Below, in pieces: positions 33,406 to 42,217 of a DNA stretch of 54,697 nt (position 1 is its first letter; each line of letters starts with the position of its first letter). The position numbers and the translations under genes are program-made. The notes beneath the pieces are model-generated. The model was not told where the DNA came from. It made no database searches and worked only from the letters and a program-made list of their open reading frames with translations. Origin of the DNA: Dehalococcoidia bacterium (GTDB lineage: Bacteria; Chloroflexota; Dehalococcoidia; DSTF01; JACRBR01); assembly GCA_040902535.1 (NCBI GenBank), contig JBBDXD010000002.1, forward strand, positions 1 through 54,697, in the 5' to 3' direction.

Positions 33406-35793
33406 ATGATCCGCAGCTACCGATACCGGCGATGGCGCAAGGACCGCCGCAAGCGCGCGACCCACATTGCGACGCGCCCGCTGATGATGCTGTTCGCGTT
33501 CCCGCTGCTCCTCGTGGCGTTTGCGGGCCTGGTGGGCACGACGATCGGCATGGGCTACTACGCCGACATCGGCCGTAACGCCGATCCGCCGGAGGAACTG
33601 ATCAACGCCCGTGGCGGCGGCGCCCGCATCTACGACCGCAATGGCACGCTGCTGTACGAATTCCTCGACCCCGAGTACGGCATGCAACGCGAGGTGGCGC
33701 TCCAGGAGATCTCGCCCTGGGTGCTCGATGCCACCATGGCAGCCGAGGACGCCAGCTTCTACTCCAACCCCGGCGTCAACGTCCGGGGGCTCGTGCGGGC
33801 TGCCACCGAAAACCTGCGTCCGGGCGAGGACTTTCTGCAGGGTACGGGCGGCAGCTCCATCACGCAGCAGCTCGTCAAGCAGATCTACTTTACGAAGGAA
33901 GAGCGCGAGGAACGCAGCATTGAGCGCAAGGTCAAAGAGGCCATCCTTGCGCTCGAGATCACGCAGCAGTACGACAAGGATCAGATCCTCGAGTGGTACC
34001 TGAACGAGATCCCCTACGGCGGCGTCCTCGTCGGCATTGAGGCCGCGTCGCAGGGCTACTTCGGGGTCGCCGCGAAGGACCTGACGCTCGGACAGGCCGC
34101 GTTCCTTGCGGGATTGCCGCAATCACCCGGCCAATATGACCCGTTCACGCAGTTCGACGCCGCCATCGCGCGGCAGCGCCAGGTCATCGACCTGATGGTC
34201 AAGCACGACTTTATCGATGCCGAGACCGGTCGCTGGGCGAAGCTCGAGGTCATAACGCTGAACCCGAAGCCGCTGCCGTTCCTCGCACCCCACTTCGTGC
34301 AGTACGTCGCCGAGTACATCCGCGCGACGTTCGGTGAGCGCGCGCTCACGCACGGCGGCCTCGACGTCACGACCACGCTCGACCTGGACCTGAACACGCG
34401 CGTCAACGAGGCGCTCGAGAAGTACCTGCAGACGTACGAGGGTTCCAGCAACGGCCACAACGGCTCCGTCGTGATCATCAATCCGCCGACCGGCGAGATC
34501 CTCGCCATGGTGGGCAGCCGCGACTACTTCCGCGAAGACATCGATGGCACGGTCAACAACGCCGTCGCCCTCAACTCGCCGGGCTCGACGCTCAAGCCCT
34601 TTACGTACGCCACTGCGTTCATGCAGGGTTGGGGTCCCGAGTGGCCAATCGTGGACACGCCGATCGACTACCGCGAAGCAGACGGCAAGGTGTTCTCACC
34701 GCGCAACCCGGACGGCAGGACGCGCGGCGTCATGCCGGTGAAGCAGGCGCTCGGCAACTCGTTCAACATTCCTGCTTTCAAGACGATCCTCTGGGCCGGC
34801 GTCGATAACGTCGTCGCGACGGCGAAGTCGATGGGCATCACGTCGCTGGACCGCGACCTCGGCCCCGCGCTCACGCTCGGCGGTGTCGATGTGAAGCTCC
34901 TCGACATGGTGTACGCCTACGGCGTGTTCGCGAACAACGGCGTGCAAGTCGGCGTCCCGGCGACCGGCGCCCTGCCGGCAGGCAACCGCGAGCTCGATCC
35001 CGTCCCGGTGCTCAAGATCACGAACCGCGCCGGCGAGACGGTCATCGACAATTCCGAGCCGGTGCACAAGTTCGTCATCGACCCGGAGTACGCCTACATG
35101 ATCACGGACGTCCTTTCCGCCGACGAGAACCGGCAGATCACCTACGGCCGCGGCAGCAATCTGAACATTCCCGGCCACCGCGTCGCCGCCAAGACCGGCA
35201 CGAGCGAGCCCTACGAGACCAGCCGCCTCATCGGTGACACCTGGACGTTCGGCTACACGCCGGATGTCGCCGTCGGCGTTTGGATCGGCAATAGCGATAA
35301 CTCGCCCATGGTCAACATCCTCAGCACGACGATCGCCGGCAGCACGTGGCACGACGCGATGCTCCTCGCGCTCGAAGGCCGGCCGCCGCGTGACTGGGTG
35401 CGGCCTGACGGCATCGTCGATGCGACGGTCTGCGTGCCGAGCGGCATCGTCGCGCAGCCAAACAGCGGCTGTCGAACCGTGACGGGCCGTTTCGCGCGGC
35501 AGGCGCTCGAGAACCGCGCGGCCAACTGGTGGGGTGGCCAACTCGTCTCTGGCGCCACGCAGGTCAGCGCGTCCGCCATACCCGCCGACATCGGCGGCTG
35601 GAAGCGCTACCTGGCCGATGAGTACCTGCGCCGCTACGGAGGCTCGCGCGCGCCGACGCGTGCGCGGCAGTCGGCGCCGCCACCACAACAGCAACCGCCA
35701 CCGCAGGACCCACGCGCACCCGACCTGCCCGATGGCATCGGCAACGGTGCAGGAAACGGAAACGGCAATGGCAACGGTAACCGGCGGCAATGA
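33406..35793 (+). CDS. Class A penicillin-binding protein (PBP1A-like)
   Basis: A 795-residue bifunctional peptidoglycan synthase. A basic cytosolic start (RSYRYRRWRKDRRKR) and one membrane span (~25-50) are followed by a GT51 glycosyltransferase domain: EDASFYSNPGV with catalytic Glu114 and GTGGSSITQQLVKQ. The transpeptidase domain has SPGSTLKPF with Ser394, GNSFNIPAF as the SxN motif and AAKTGTSEP with Lys596. The last 60 residues are disordered, with a Gln/Pro run and an Asn-Gly repeat (GNGNGNGNGN). It shows the lineage builds a murein wall, at odds with wall-less Chloroflexota such as Dehalococcoides. Confidence 0.93.
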   Translation: MIRSYRYRRWRKDRRKRATHIATRPLMMLFAFPLLLVAFAGLVGTTIGMGYYADIGRNADPPEELINARGGGARIYDRNGTLLYEFLDPEYGMQREVALQEISPWVLDATMAAEDASFYSNPGVNVRGLVRAATENLRPGEDFLQGTGGSSITQQLVKQIYFTKEEREERSIERKVKEAILALEITQQYDKDQILEWYLNEIPYGGVLVGIEAASQGYFGVAAKDLTLGQAAFLAGLPQSPGQYDPFTQFDAAIARQRQVIDLMVKHDFIDAETGRWAKLEVITLNPKPLPFLAPHFVQYVAEYIRATFGERALTHGGLDVTTTLDLDLNTRVNEALEKYLQTYEGSSNGHNGSVVIINPPTGEILAMVGSRDYFREDIDGTVNNAVALNSPGSTLKPFTYATAFMQGWGPEWPIVDTPIDYREADGKVFSPRNPDGRTRGVMPVKQALGNSFNIPAFKTILWAGVDNVVATAKSMGITSLDRDLGPALTLGGVDVKLLDMVYAYGVFANNGVQVGVPATGALPAGNRELDPVPVLKITNRAGETVIDNSEPVHKFVIDPEYAYMITDVLSADENRQITYGRGSNLNIPGHRVAAKTGTSEPYETSRLIGDTWTFGYTPDVAVGVWIGNSDNSPMVNILSTTIAGSTWHDAMLLALEGRPPRDWVRPDGIVDATVCVPSGIVAQPNSGCRTVTGRFARQALENRAANWWGGQLVSGATQVSASAIPADIGGWKRYLADEYLRRYGGSRAPTRARQSAPPPQQQPPPQDPRAPDLPDGIGNGAGNGNGNGNGNRRQ

Positions 35794-35926
35794 CGGTGGC
35801 CCTGATACCAGCCTGCAACAGATACCCCGACCGCGTTAGGCGTCTGCGGCGGCGCCATTCGTAGGATGCCGTGATGCATGCAATGCGCTCCATTGGAGCT
35901 GGAAGCTAGGACGGGAGGATGAGGAC

Positions 35927-36136
35927 ATGAGCCAACAGGTACCACCGCGACTGGACGTCAGGGCCGTACCGACCACCGGCGTCGAAGTCGAGTACTTCTG
36001 TCGCGGTTGCAAGGGACACTACGCGCGCACCGTCCCGGTCAAGCACTTCAGGGAGACCGCCTGTCGCTGCGGCTCCCACGATCTTTTGGTGTACTCCGTC
36101 GCGAGCGAGGTCGCGGCGCCCCTGCGCGCACACTAG
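35927..36136 (+). CDS. Small zinc-ribbon-like protein
   Basis: A 69-residue protein with a cysteine pair CRGC and, 20 residues later, CRCG (EYFCRGCKGHYARTVP, FRETACRCGSHDLL), a likely single zinc ribbon. The flanks are beta-rich and polar. A GGGAGGATGAGGAC leader provides the ribosome-binding site. A strong hairpin terminator follows its stop by 21 bp. No family can be named; similar one-ribbon proteins bind nucleic acids or serve as small adaptors. Confidence 0.65.
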   Translation: MSQQVPPRLDVRAVPTTGVEVEYFCRGCKGHYARTVPVKHFRETACRCGSHDLLVYSVASEVAAPLRAH

Positions 36137-36157
36137 GGCGTGATTGCACAGACAGCG

Positions 36158-36186
36158 TGAGGGCCTCCGCATGGCGGAGGCCCTCA
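36158..36186. terminator. Bidirectional intrinsic terminator
   Basis: A perfect 13-bp stem (TGAGGGCCTCCGC arm) with an ATG loop lies between the convergent small zinc-ribbon and response-regulator genes. Confidence 0.85.
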
Positions 36187-36207
36187 GTTGTTGCACCGCG
36201 TTGCCGC

Positions 36208-36918
36208 TCAGGCCGTGACGGCGGCCGGTTCCGGAATGTCGAGCATGTACCCGATGCCCTGGAAGGTCTTGATCAGGCGCGGCTTGGAAGGATCCTTCTC
36301 CAGCTTGTGGCGCAGCCGCGATACCCACACACGCAGGTACTGCAAGTCGTTGCGGTACTCCGGCCCCCAGACCTTGCTCAATAGCTCCGCATTGAGCATG
36401 ACCTTGCCGGCGTTCGCCGCCAGGTGCTGCATGAGCATCCATTCCGTGCGCGTCAGGGAGATCAACTCGCCGCCGCTCCGTACAAGCCGGTGGTTCAGGT
36501 CGATTTCCACGTCGTCGGTGCGGACGATGTTGTCCACCGCCGTCGATCCGACGGCCCGGCGCAGCACCGCGCGCACGCGTGCGCTCAATTCGTCCGGGCT
36601 GAACGGCTTGGCAAGGTAGTCATCGGCCCCCATCTCCAGACCGCGCACCTTGTCGGTGTCACTGCCCTTCGCCGTGAGCAGGATCACCGGCAGGTCGCCC
36701 CGCTCACGCAGCTCGCGCATCAACTCAAGCCCGCTCATGTCGGGCATCACGATATCGAGCAGCGCGATGTCCGGGCGGTATTCCTGCGCGATCTCCAGCG
36801 CCTCCGCGGCGTTCTCCGCGGTGAGCACGCGGAAGCCCTGCGGCGTCAACTCGAGCTTGATCAGCCGCAGAATGCCGGGTTCGTCGTCGACGGCCAGTAC
36901 CAGGGGCCCTGTGTTCAT
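36208..36918 (-). CDS. OmpR/KdpE-family response regulator
   Basis: A 236-residue two-domain regulator. The receiver has LAVDDEPGILRLIK, the phospho-acceptor in IALLDIVMPDMSG and the lysine in YLAKPFSPDEL. The winged-helix effector has LISLTRTEWMLMQHLAAN, VWGPEYRNDLQYLRVWVSRLRHKLE and IKTFQGIGYML. The spacing resembles KdpE. ATG 36918 shares one base with the kinase stop (TGATG) and AGGTGACG lies upstream, so regulator and kinase are translated together as a cognate pair. Confidence 0.92.
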   Translation of the reverse strand: MNTGPLVLAVDDEPGILRLIKLELTPQGFRVLTAENAAEALEIAQEYRPDIALLDIVMPDMSGLELMRELRERGDLPVILLTAKGSDTDKVRGLEMGADDYLAKPFSPDELSARVRAVLRRAVGSTAVDNIVRTDDVEIDLNHRLVRSGGELISLTRTEWMLMQHLAANAGKVMLNAELLSKVWGPEYRNDLQYLRVWVSRLRHKLEKDPSKPRLIKTFQGIGYMLDIPEPAAVTA

Positions 36919-39900
36919 CACGTCACCTCTTTCACTAGCGGAAGCGCGAAGCCGATTTCGGATCCGCCGCCTTCCCGCGGTTGCGCCCATACGTAGCCGG
37001 ATTGCGCTTCTACCAGCCGCTTGCAAACCGCGAGTCCCATACCCACTCCCGACGCCTGGCCTGACGTGCGCCGTGAGCGGTAGAACGCCGAAAACAAATC
37101 CTCCACCTCATCCGGATCGATGCCCTCTCCCCGGTCCAGCACGCTGACCAATACATACCCGTCCCGAGACTCGATAGAGATGTCGATCGGCTCGTCCGCC
37201 GGGCTGTACTTCTCCGCATTGCTGAGCAGGTTGCGGATCACCTGCTCTAGGTACGTCGGCTCGGCCATCGCGGCAGAGAGCCGGTCAGAACCTTCGACAT
37301 TCACGCGCCGCCGCGGGAAGCGCAGCATGTGCGCGTCAGCCAGCCGATGCGCGACGCGCCGTAACAACACCGGCTCCGTCACCAGCTCCTGCCCCGTCTC
37401 GATGCGCGCCAGCGTCAGCATGTTCTCGACGATCCGGTGCAGCCGGTCCGCCTCCTGCTCGATATCGCCGATCGCCGTCCGCTTGCTGTCTTCGTCCAGT
37501 TCGCGATCGCGCCGCCGCAGCACCTGCGCGTTCCCGAAGATCGTCGTGATCGGTGTGCGCAGCTCGTGTGACACCAGGCCCAGGAATTCGTCCTTGGCTT
37601 CGTTCGCCTCGCGCAGGTCCTCGACGCGCTGCTGCACCTCGCCGAACAGGCGCGCATTGTCCATGGCGATCGCGGCGCGTGACGCAAGGTCGCGGAACAG
37701 CGCGAAGTCCGGCTCGGTGAGCTTCCGCTTGGACTCGGCCGTGATGAACGTGATCGCGCCCAACACGCGCCCGCGCGCGATCAGCGGTACGCACGCGAAC
37801 GAAACGATCTGGGCCCGCTTGAGAAGTTCTGCCTGCCGCTCGTTCTCGGCGCTCTCATCGATCACAGCGTCGGTCACATCATCGAAGAACTGCGGCGTGC
37901 CCGTGCGCATCGTCCTTGCTTGCACCGAGTTGCCGCCCGGATCGATCGGGAATTGCCGGCCGATCTCCCGCACGCGCCGCTCGCGCTCAGGATCGGCGTT
38001 CGCCAGCATCAGCCGGCGGATGCCGCCTTCGTCGTCCAGGATGTCGATACCACACCAGTCGGCCAGCTCCGGCACAACGACGCGCGCCAACTGGCGCAGC
38101 GTGTCCTCGTAGTTGAGCGTCGAATTGAGCACGTCCGAAGCGCGCGCAAGGAAGCGGATCGAGCGGTCGGCCTGCGCGCGTTGGCTGATATCGACGAACG
38201 CACCGACGCTCCCGATGATCGCTCCATCGGCGTCACGCATCGGTGATGCGTACTCCAGCAGGTGTACCATCGTCCCATCCTCGCGCAGCACGTCGAGTTC
38301 GACATCGGCGATCGTCTCTCCGCGTAAGGCGGCACGCTGCATCGGCAAATCTTCGGGTGCGACTTCAAGGCCATGATGCATCGGTGTGAAGGGCATCTTC
38401 GCGTCGGGGGCAGACATCGACGTATTGGCGCTCGGCGCAACCCCGAGCAGGCGCGCGAAGGCCGGGTTCGCCCGTATGACGTGGCACTCCGGGTCCTCCG
38501 CGATGCCGATGCCTACCGGCACCACATCGAGGACGGTCGTCAGTTCGGCCAGCCGCCGCTCGAGCGCCGCGTTCAGTTCCGCGATACGCCGTTCCGCTTC
38601 CATGCGGTCGTGAATATCGACGGCAGTGATGAGCACAGCAGTCACGGTGCCAGCGTCATTGAACATCGGCACCGTGCGGCCCAGGTGCCAGCGATATTCA
38701 CCATCGTGTCGGAGCAGCCGCGCCTCGATCTCGATCGGAGTGCCGCTGCTGAGCGAAGCTTCCCACCGGGGGACGATCGCGTCGCGGTCGTCCGGATGCA
38801 GAATCTGGCGCCAACTCTGCGTCTTTGTGTCTTCTTCGCTGAGGCCGCTGTATTCGTACCAGCGCGTGTTGAAGAACACTCCCCGCCCGTCGGCGCCCGT
38901 GAGCGACACCATGGCGGGAATCGCGTTCGCCAGCGTCCGGTACTTCTCTTCGCTCGCTTCCAGCGCGCGCTCCGCGGCACGCCCCGCGCCGATATCCCTC
39001 GAGACGCCGATCATGCCGATCACGTGGCCGTAGTTATCGACGATCGGCGAGTCCGTCACGCGGACGAGCACCTCGCCGCCGTCCTTCGTGCGGCACTCGA
39101 ACTCGCCGGTCCACAGGATGCCCCGCTGCACGACATCGATGATCTCATCCGCGCGTTCGACCGCCGTCAACGGCACCGTCACGTCAATGATGCGCCGGCC
39201 GGCGACTTCGTCGGCGCGCCAGCCGTAGAGGGACTCCGCGGCGCGATTCCAGTAGCGGATGCGGCCGTCCATGCCGGTGGCGATCACCGCCTCGCTGATG
39301 ACGTCGAGGAGGTGCGCCTGGAAGCGAATCGCATCGTCGGCTTCGTGACGGGCGGTGGCATCCATGCACGTGCCCGCGAGGCGCACGACGTGCCCCTCGT
39401 CATCCTTGATCGCCCGCCCGTTTCCTTCGACCCAGCGCATCGTGCCGTCGGGCAGGATGATCCGATAGTCGATGCTCACATCGCTACCGGCGGCAACCGC
39501 CCCCTGGATCGACGACACCACGCGATCCTTGTCGTCGGGGTGAATGTCCCGCAGATACGCCTCGAACGTGCCGCCGAAGCTGCCCGGCGGCAGTCCGTGG
39601 ATGGATTCAACACCGTCCCAGACCAGTTCGTCCGTCACCACGTTCCAGTCGAACGTGCCGATGCTGGCGGCGCCCTGGGCGCGTCGCAAGCGCTCCTGGC
39701 TGCTCGTCAGGGCGAGTTCGGCCCGCTTGCGCTCGGTGATATCGAGCATCACGCCATGGAGCCGCAACGCGTCGCCCGGCGCAAAGCTCACGACATCGTG
39801 AAGCCAGACCTCCGAGCCATCGGCGGCGATCATGCGGAACTCTTGTTCGAATTGGCGGCGGTCGACGCAGGCGGCGAGGCATAGCTGGATGGCGCGTTCG

Positions 39901-40130
39901 CGGTCGTCGGCGTGGAGGTGATCCGCCCAGAACTCCGGACCCCGGTACCAGGCGGCGATGGGATAGCCAAGGATCGTCTCGGCGCTATGGCTGACGAACG
40001 TAAATCGCCAGTCCGCATCGCACTCCCAGACGATCGCCCCAATGCCCTCTACGAGCGCATGAAGCTGAGACTCACTCTGCGGCTCGACGGTCGCAGGACG
40101 TCCGGTCCCGGGATGTGACGTTCCTGGCAT
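36918..40130 (-). CDS. Large cytosolic multi-PAS/GAF sensor histidine kinase
   Basis: A 1070-residue kinase with no membrane segment. About five PAS/PAC modules (from VEGIGAIVWECDADWRFTFVS to LNAALERRLAELTTVLDVV and the MPFTPMHHGLE region) occupy residues 20-650. A GAF domain follows (ASDVLNSTLNYEDTLRQLA to AIAMDNARLF, ~660-835), then the H-box GLVSHELRTPITT with His855 and an HATPase domain with NLLSNAEKYSP, DRGEGIDPDE and GVGMGLAVCKRLVE. So many sensor modules suggest integration of several signals such as redox, light or ligands. It is the upstream partner of the OmpR-type regulator. Confidence 0.92.
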   Translation of the reverse strand: MPGTSHPGTGRPATVEPQSESQLHALVEGIGAIVWECDADWRFTFVSHSAETILGYPIAAWYRGPEFWADHLHADDRERAIQLCLAACVDRRQFEQEFRMIAADGSEVWLHDVVSFAPGDALRLHGVMLDITERKRAELALTSSQERLRRAQGAASIGTFDWNVVTDELVWDGVESIHGLPPGSFGGTFEAYLRDIHPDDKDRVVSSIQGAVAAGSDVSIDYRIILPDGTMRWVEGNGRAIKDDEGHVVRLAGTCMDATARHEADDAIRFQAHLLDVISEAVIATGMDGRIRYWNRAAESLYGWRADEVAGRRIIDVTVPLTAVERADEIIDVVQRGILWTGEFECRTKDGGEVLVRVTDSPIVDNYGHVIGMIGVSRDIGAGRAAERALEASEEKYRTLANAIPAMVSLTGADGRGVFFNTRWYEYSGLSEEDTKTQSWRQILHPDDRDAIVPRWEASLSSGTPIEIEARLLRHDGEYRWHLGRTVPMFNDAGTVTAVLITAVDIHDRMEAERRIAELNAALERRLAELTTVLDVVPVGIGIAEDPECHVIRANPAFARLLGVAPSANTSMSAPDAKMPFTPMHHGLEVAPEDLPMQRAALRGETIADVELDVLREDGTMVHLLEYASPMRDADGAIIGSVGAFVDISQRAQADRSIRFLARASDVLNSTLNYEDTLRQLARVVVPELADWCGIDILDDEGGIRRLMLANADPERERRVREIGRQFPIDPGGNSVQARTMRTGTPQFFDDVTDAVIDESAENERQAELLKRAQIVSFACVPLIARGRVLGAITFITAESKRKLTEPDFALFRDLASRAAIAMDNARLFGEVQQRVEDLREANEAKDEFLGLVSHELRTPITTIFGNAQVLRRRDRELDEDSKRTAIGDIEQEADRLHRIVENMLTLARIETGQELVTEPVLLRRVAHRLADAHMLRFPRRRVNVEGSDRLSAAMAEPTYLEQVIRNLLSNAEKYSPADEPIDISIESRDGYVLVSVLDRGEGIDPDEVEDLFSAFYRSRRTSGQASGVGMGLAVCKRLVEAQSGYVWAQPREGGGSEIGFALPLVKEVT

Positions 40131-40290
40131 GCTGGCTCCCTGAATGCGTGCAGTCGCAAGATGCTAGCAACCGGCGCACAGGTGGAAGCGCAACGGCCCT
40201 GCGAGGACACATTACAGGTGCATATCAGAGGGCGGTACAAGCGCATACGCCCGGTCGCGCGGCTGTCAAGCTGGCTTCCGGAGCGTCCCG

Positions 40291-41661
40291 TCAAGCCGGC
40301 CTTCGACGGTCCTCCTGCCGGAACTGCGCGGCGGAGACGCCGGCCGTGGACTCGACGATCCGGATCGCCGCACGGGTGATCGGCACGAGGCCCGGACGGT
40401 CGATCTTGTCGAGCGTGTCCATCGCGTCGAACAGGTAAAACGGCGCCACCAGGAAGTTCACCACCGGCACGCCCGCCGGGTAGAAGTCCGCGGCGTCCGT
40501 CGTCGGCTTCGGGCCGAACGCGTCCGGCGGCAGGATGTACGACCGGCGCAGATCTTCCGCCTCGATCGCACCGCGCACGGCTGCCTCCAGCCGCTCGATG
40601 CGCGACGTGAACCACCAGCGCGCCTCAGGCCGGCCGGTGGCGCGCAGCACGCCGTCCACCTCGGCGAATTCGTTTGCCGCGTGCTCGAGGTGCAGTTCCA
40701 GCACCAAACGCTCGAGGTCGGCGGCGTGCGACTGCACGAATGCGAATTGCCCCGCCCCACCCGCCATATGCCCGGCGTTCAGCAGAAACGTCAGCCGATG
40801 CGGCCGCTCGCGATCCGGCACGCGCGACCAGTACGCCGCCTGCGCCAGCACCATCGCGACCCCCGATGCGTCTTCGACCGCCGACGACCAGGGCCCGTCG
40901 TGATGCGACCCGATGATGACCGTCTCGTCGTCCGCGCCCGCCAACTCGCCGATGATGTTGTACGACGTGATGCGTTCACGCCGCGCCCGCACGACGACCC
41001 GCGCCTGCACCCGCCCCGCAGCGAGCATCGCGCGAACGCGTACGCCATCGCTGCCGCTGATCCAGACGCCCGGGACCGCACGCTCCTTCCCGTCATAGGG
41101 CACGTAGTATTGAAACGAGTCGCCCGGATACTCCCTCAGCACGCCCACGAACCCGATCGCACCGGCCGCCATCGACGGCTCCATCGCATCCTGGAACTCG
41201 CGGCCAAACGGCACCATCTGCCATCCGTCGTCGAAGCTGCCGTCCGGATCGAATGTCCACGTGGCGATGTGCCGGTAATAGCCATGCGGCACGCGCACGA
41301 GCGGCATATCATACAGCGAGATCGCCCCCCGCACGCGCTCCGGCGCATCGGCGTCATACGCCATTAGTCGCGCGTCGAGCCCGTCCGTGCGCGCACAGTG
41401 CGGAAGCGCAAAGCACGGCGCGTCGATCTCGGCGCCATCGTCGCCGCGCACCAGGAGCGATGTCTCCTCTGGCTCCCACGAGTGCATGTCGACGGGCTCC
41501 GCGCGCACGCGTTCCAGCCCGAACGCGCGAAACCGCTCCTGCGCCCACTGCTCCGCCCATCGATCGGCCGGATAGCCCGGACGGCGCACGCCCTGCGCGA
41601 ACACCTCCTCGATCCAGGCGTAGATCCGCGTTTCGTCCGGGACATGTTCGCCGGCGATCAC
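40291..41661 (-). CDS. M28-family peptidase homologue, altered catalytic site
   Basis: A 456-residue protein resembling M28 zinc aminopeptidases, with an inserted PA-like region. The metal-binding region is IIGSHHDGPWSSAVEDASGVAMVLA, close to the family's H-x-D and ND/ED-x-ASG motifs. Where M28 enzymes have the catalytic Glu-Glu pair before a GL(x)GS motif, this protein reads LNAGHMAGGAGQFAF, so neither Glu is present. The protein lacks a signal peptide. It may be a non-peptidase relative or use another residue. It overlaps the DinB gene by 4 bp. Confidence 0.75.
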   Translation of the reverse strand: MIAGEHVPDETRIYAWIEEVFAQGVRRPGYPADRWAEQWAQERFRAFGLERVRAEPVDMHSWEPEETSLLVRGDDGAEIDAPCFALPHCARTDGLDARLMAYDADAPERVRGAISLYDMPLVRVPHGYYRHIATWTFDPDGSFDDGWQMVPFGREFQDAMEPSMAAGAIGFVGVLREYPGDSFQYYVPYDGKERAVPGVWISGSDGVRVRAMLAAGRVQARVVVRARRERITSYNIIGELAGADDETVIIGSHHDGPWSSAVEDASGVAMVLAQAAYWSRVPDRERPHRLTFLLNAGHMAGGAGQFAFVQSHAADLERLVLELHLEHAANEFAEVDGVLRATGRPEARWWFTSRIERLEAAVRGAIEAEDLRRSYILPPDAFGPKPTTDAADFYPAGVPVVNFLVAPFYLFDAMDTLDKIDRPGLVPITRAAIRIVESTAGVSAAQFRQEDRRRPA

Positions 41662-42206
41662 GACGGCTTCCGCCCTTCCGCGGTGGCCACGCCTTCCTTA
41701 ATCCATCTCCAGTGCTGGCGCCCGTGATCGGCGTTGGTCGCGAACACGCCGCCGACGCTACCGTCGCTCCACGGCGCGCCCGGCAGTTGCTCCGCGATCT
41801 GCTCGTCGGTGAGGCTCACGAGCAGTGCCAGCGTCTCGCCACGCGCGGCTTGCCCGAGCGCCACAACTTCGCTGAACGATGCGTCCCGGTAGCGCGCCAC
41901 CCAGTCTTCGTTCATGGCGTGTACGGTCGCCATGATCTGCTCGCGCGTGCGCGCCGTGCCGTCGTCGCTGTTGGTCAGGCCCACCGGGTTGGCGTCGCCC
42001 TCGAAGTGACGGCGGATCATCCGGTTGAAGTTCCGCTCGATGCCCGCGAGATGCACCAGATGGTCGAGCGCGCTCCACCGTGTCGACGGATCGTGCTCGC
42101 TCGCGGTCACGGCGTGGCGCAACTCTGGATCGGAAAGCGCCGCATACGTCTCCAGCAGCCACGCGCGGTCCTTGTTCAGCTTCGCTTCGATCTCAATGCG
42201 GTTCAT
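41658..42206 (-). CDS. DinB-superfamily protein
   Basis: A 182-residue four-helix-bundle protein of the DinB/maleylpyruvate isomerase type. The metal triad histidines are likely those in SALDHLVHLAGIE and NADHGRQHWRWI. Members of the superfamily use mycothiol, bacillithiol or other thiols in detoxification, or have unknown roles. It starts at tandem ATGs (42209 and 42206) after GAGGAC, 8-11 bp from the carboxylase stop, and overlaps the M28-like gene, so all three are probably one transcript. Confidence 0.82.
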   Translation of the reverse strand: MNRIEIEAKLNKDRAWLLETYAALSDPELRHAVTASEHDPSTRWSALDHLVHLAGIERNFNRMIRRHFEGDANPVGLTNSDDGTARTREQIMATVHAMNEDWVARYRDASFSEVVALGQAARGETLALLVSLTDEQIAEQLPGAPWSDGSVGGVFATNADHGRQHWRWIKEGVATAEGRKPS

Positions 42207-42217
42207 CATCGTCCTCG

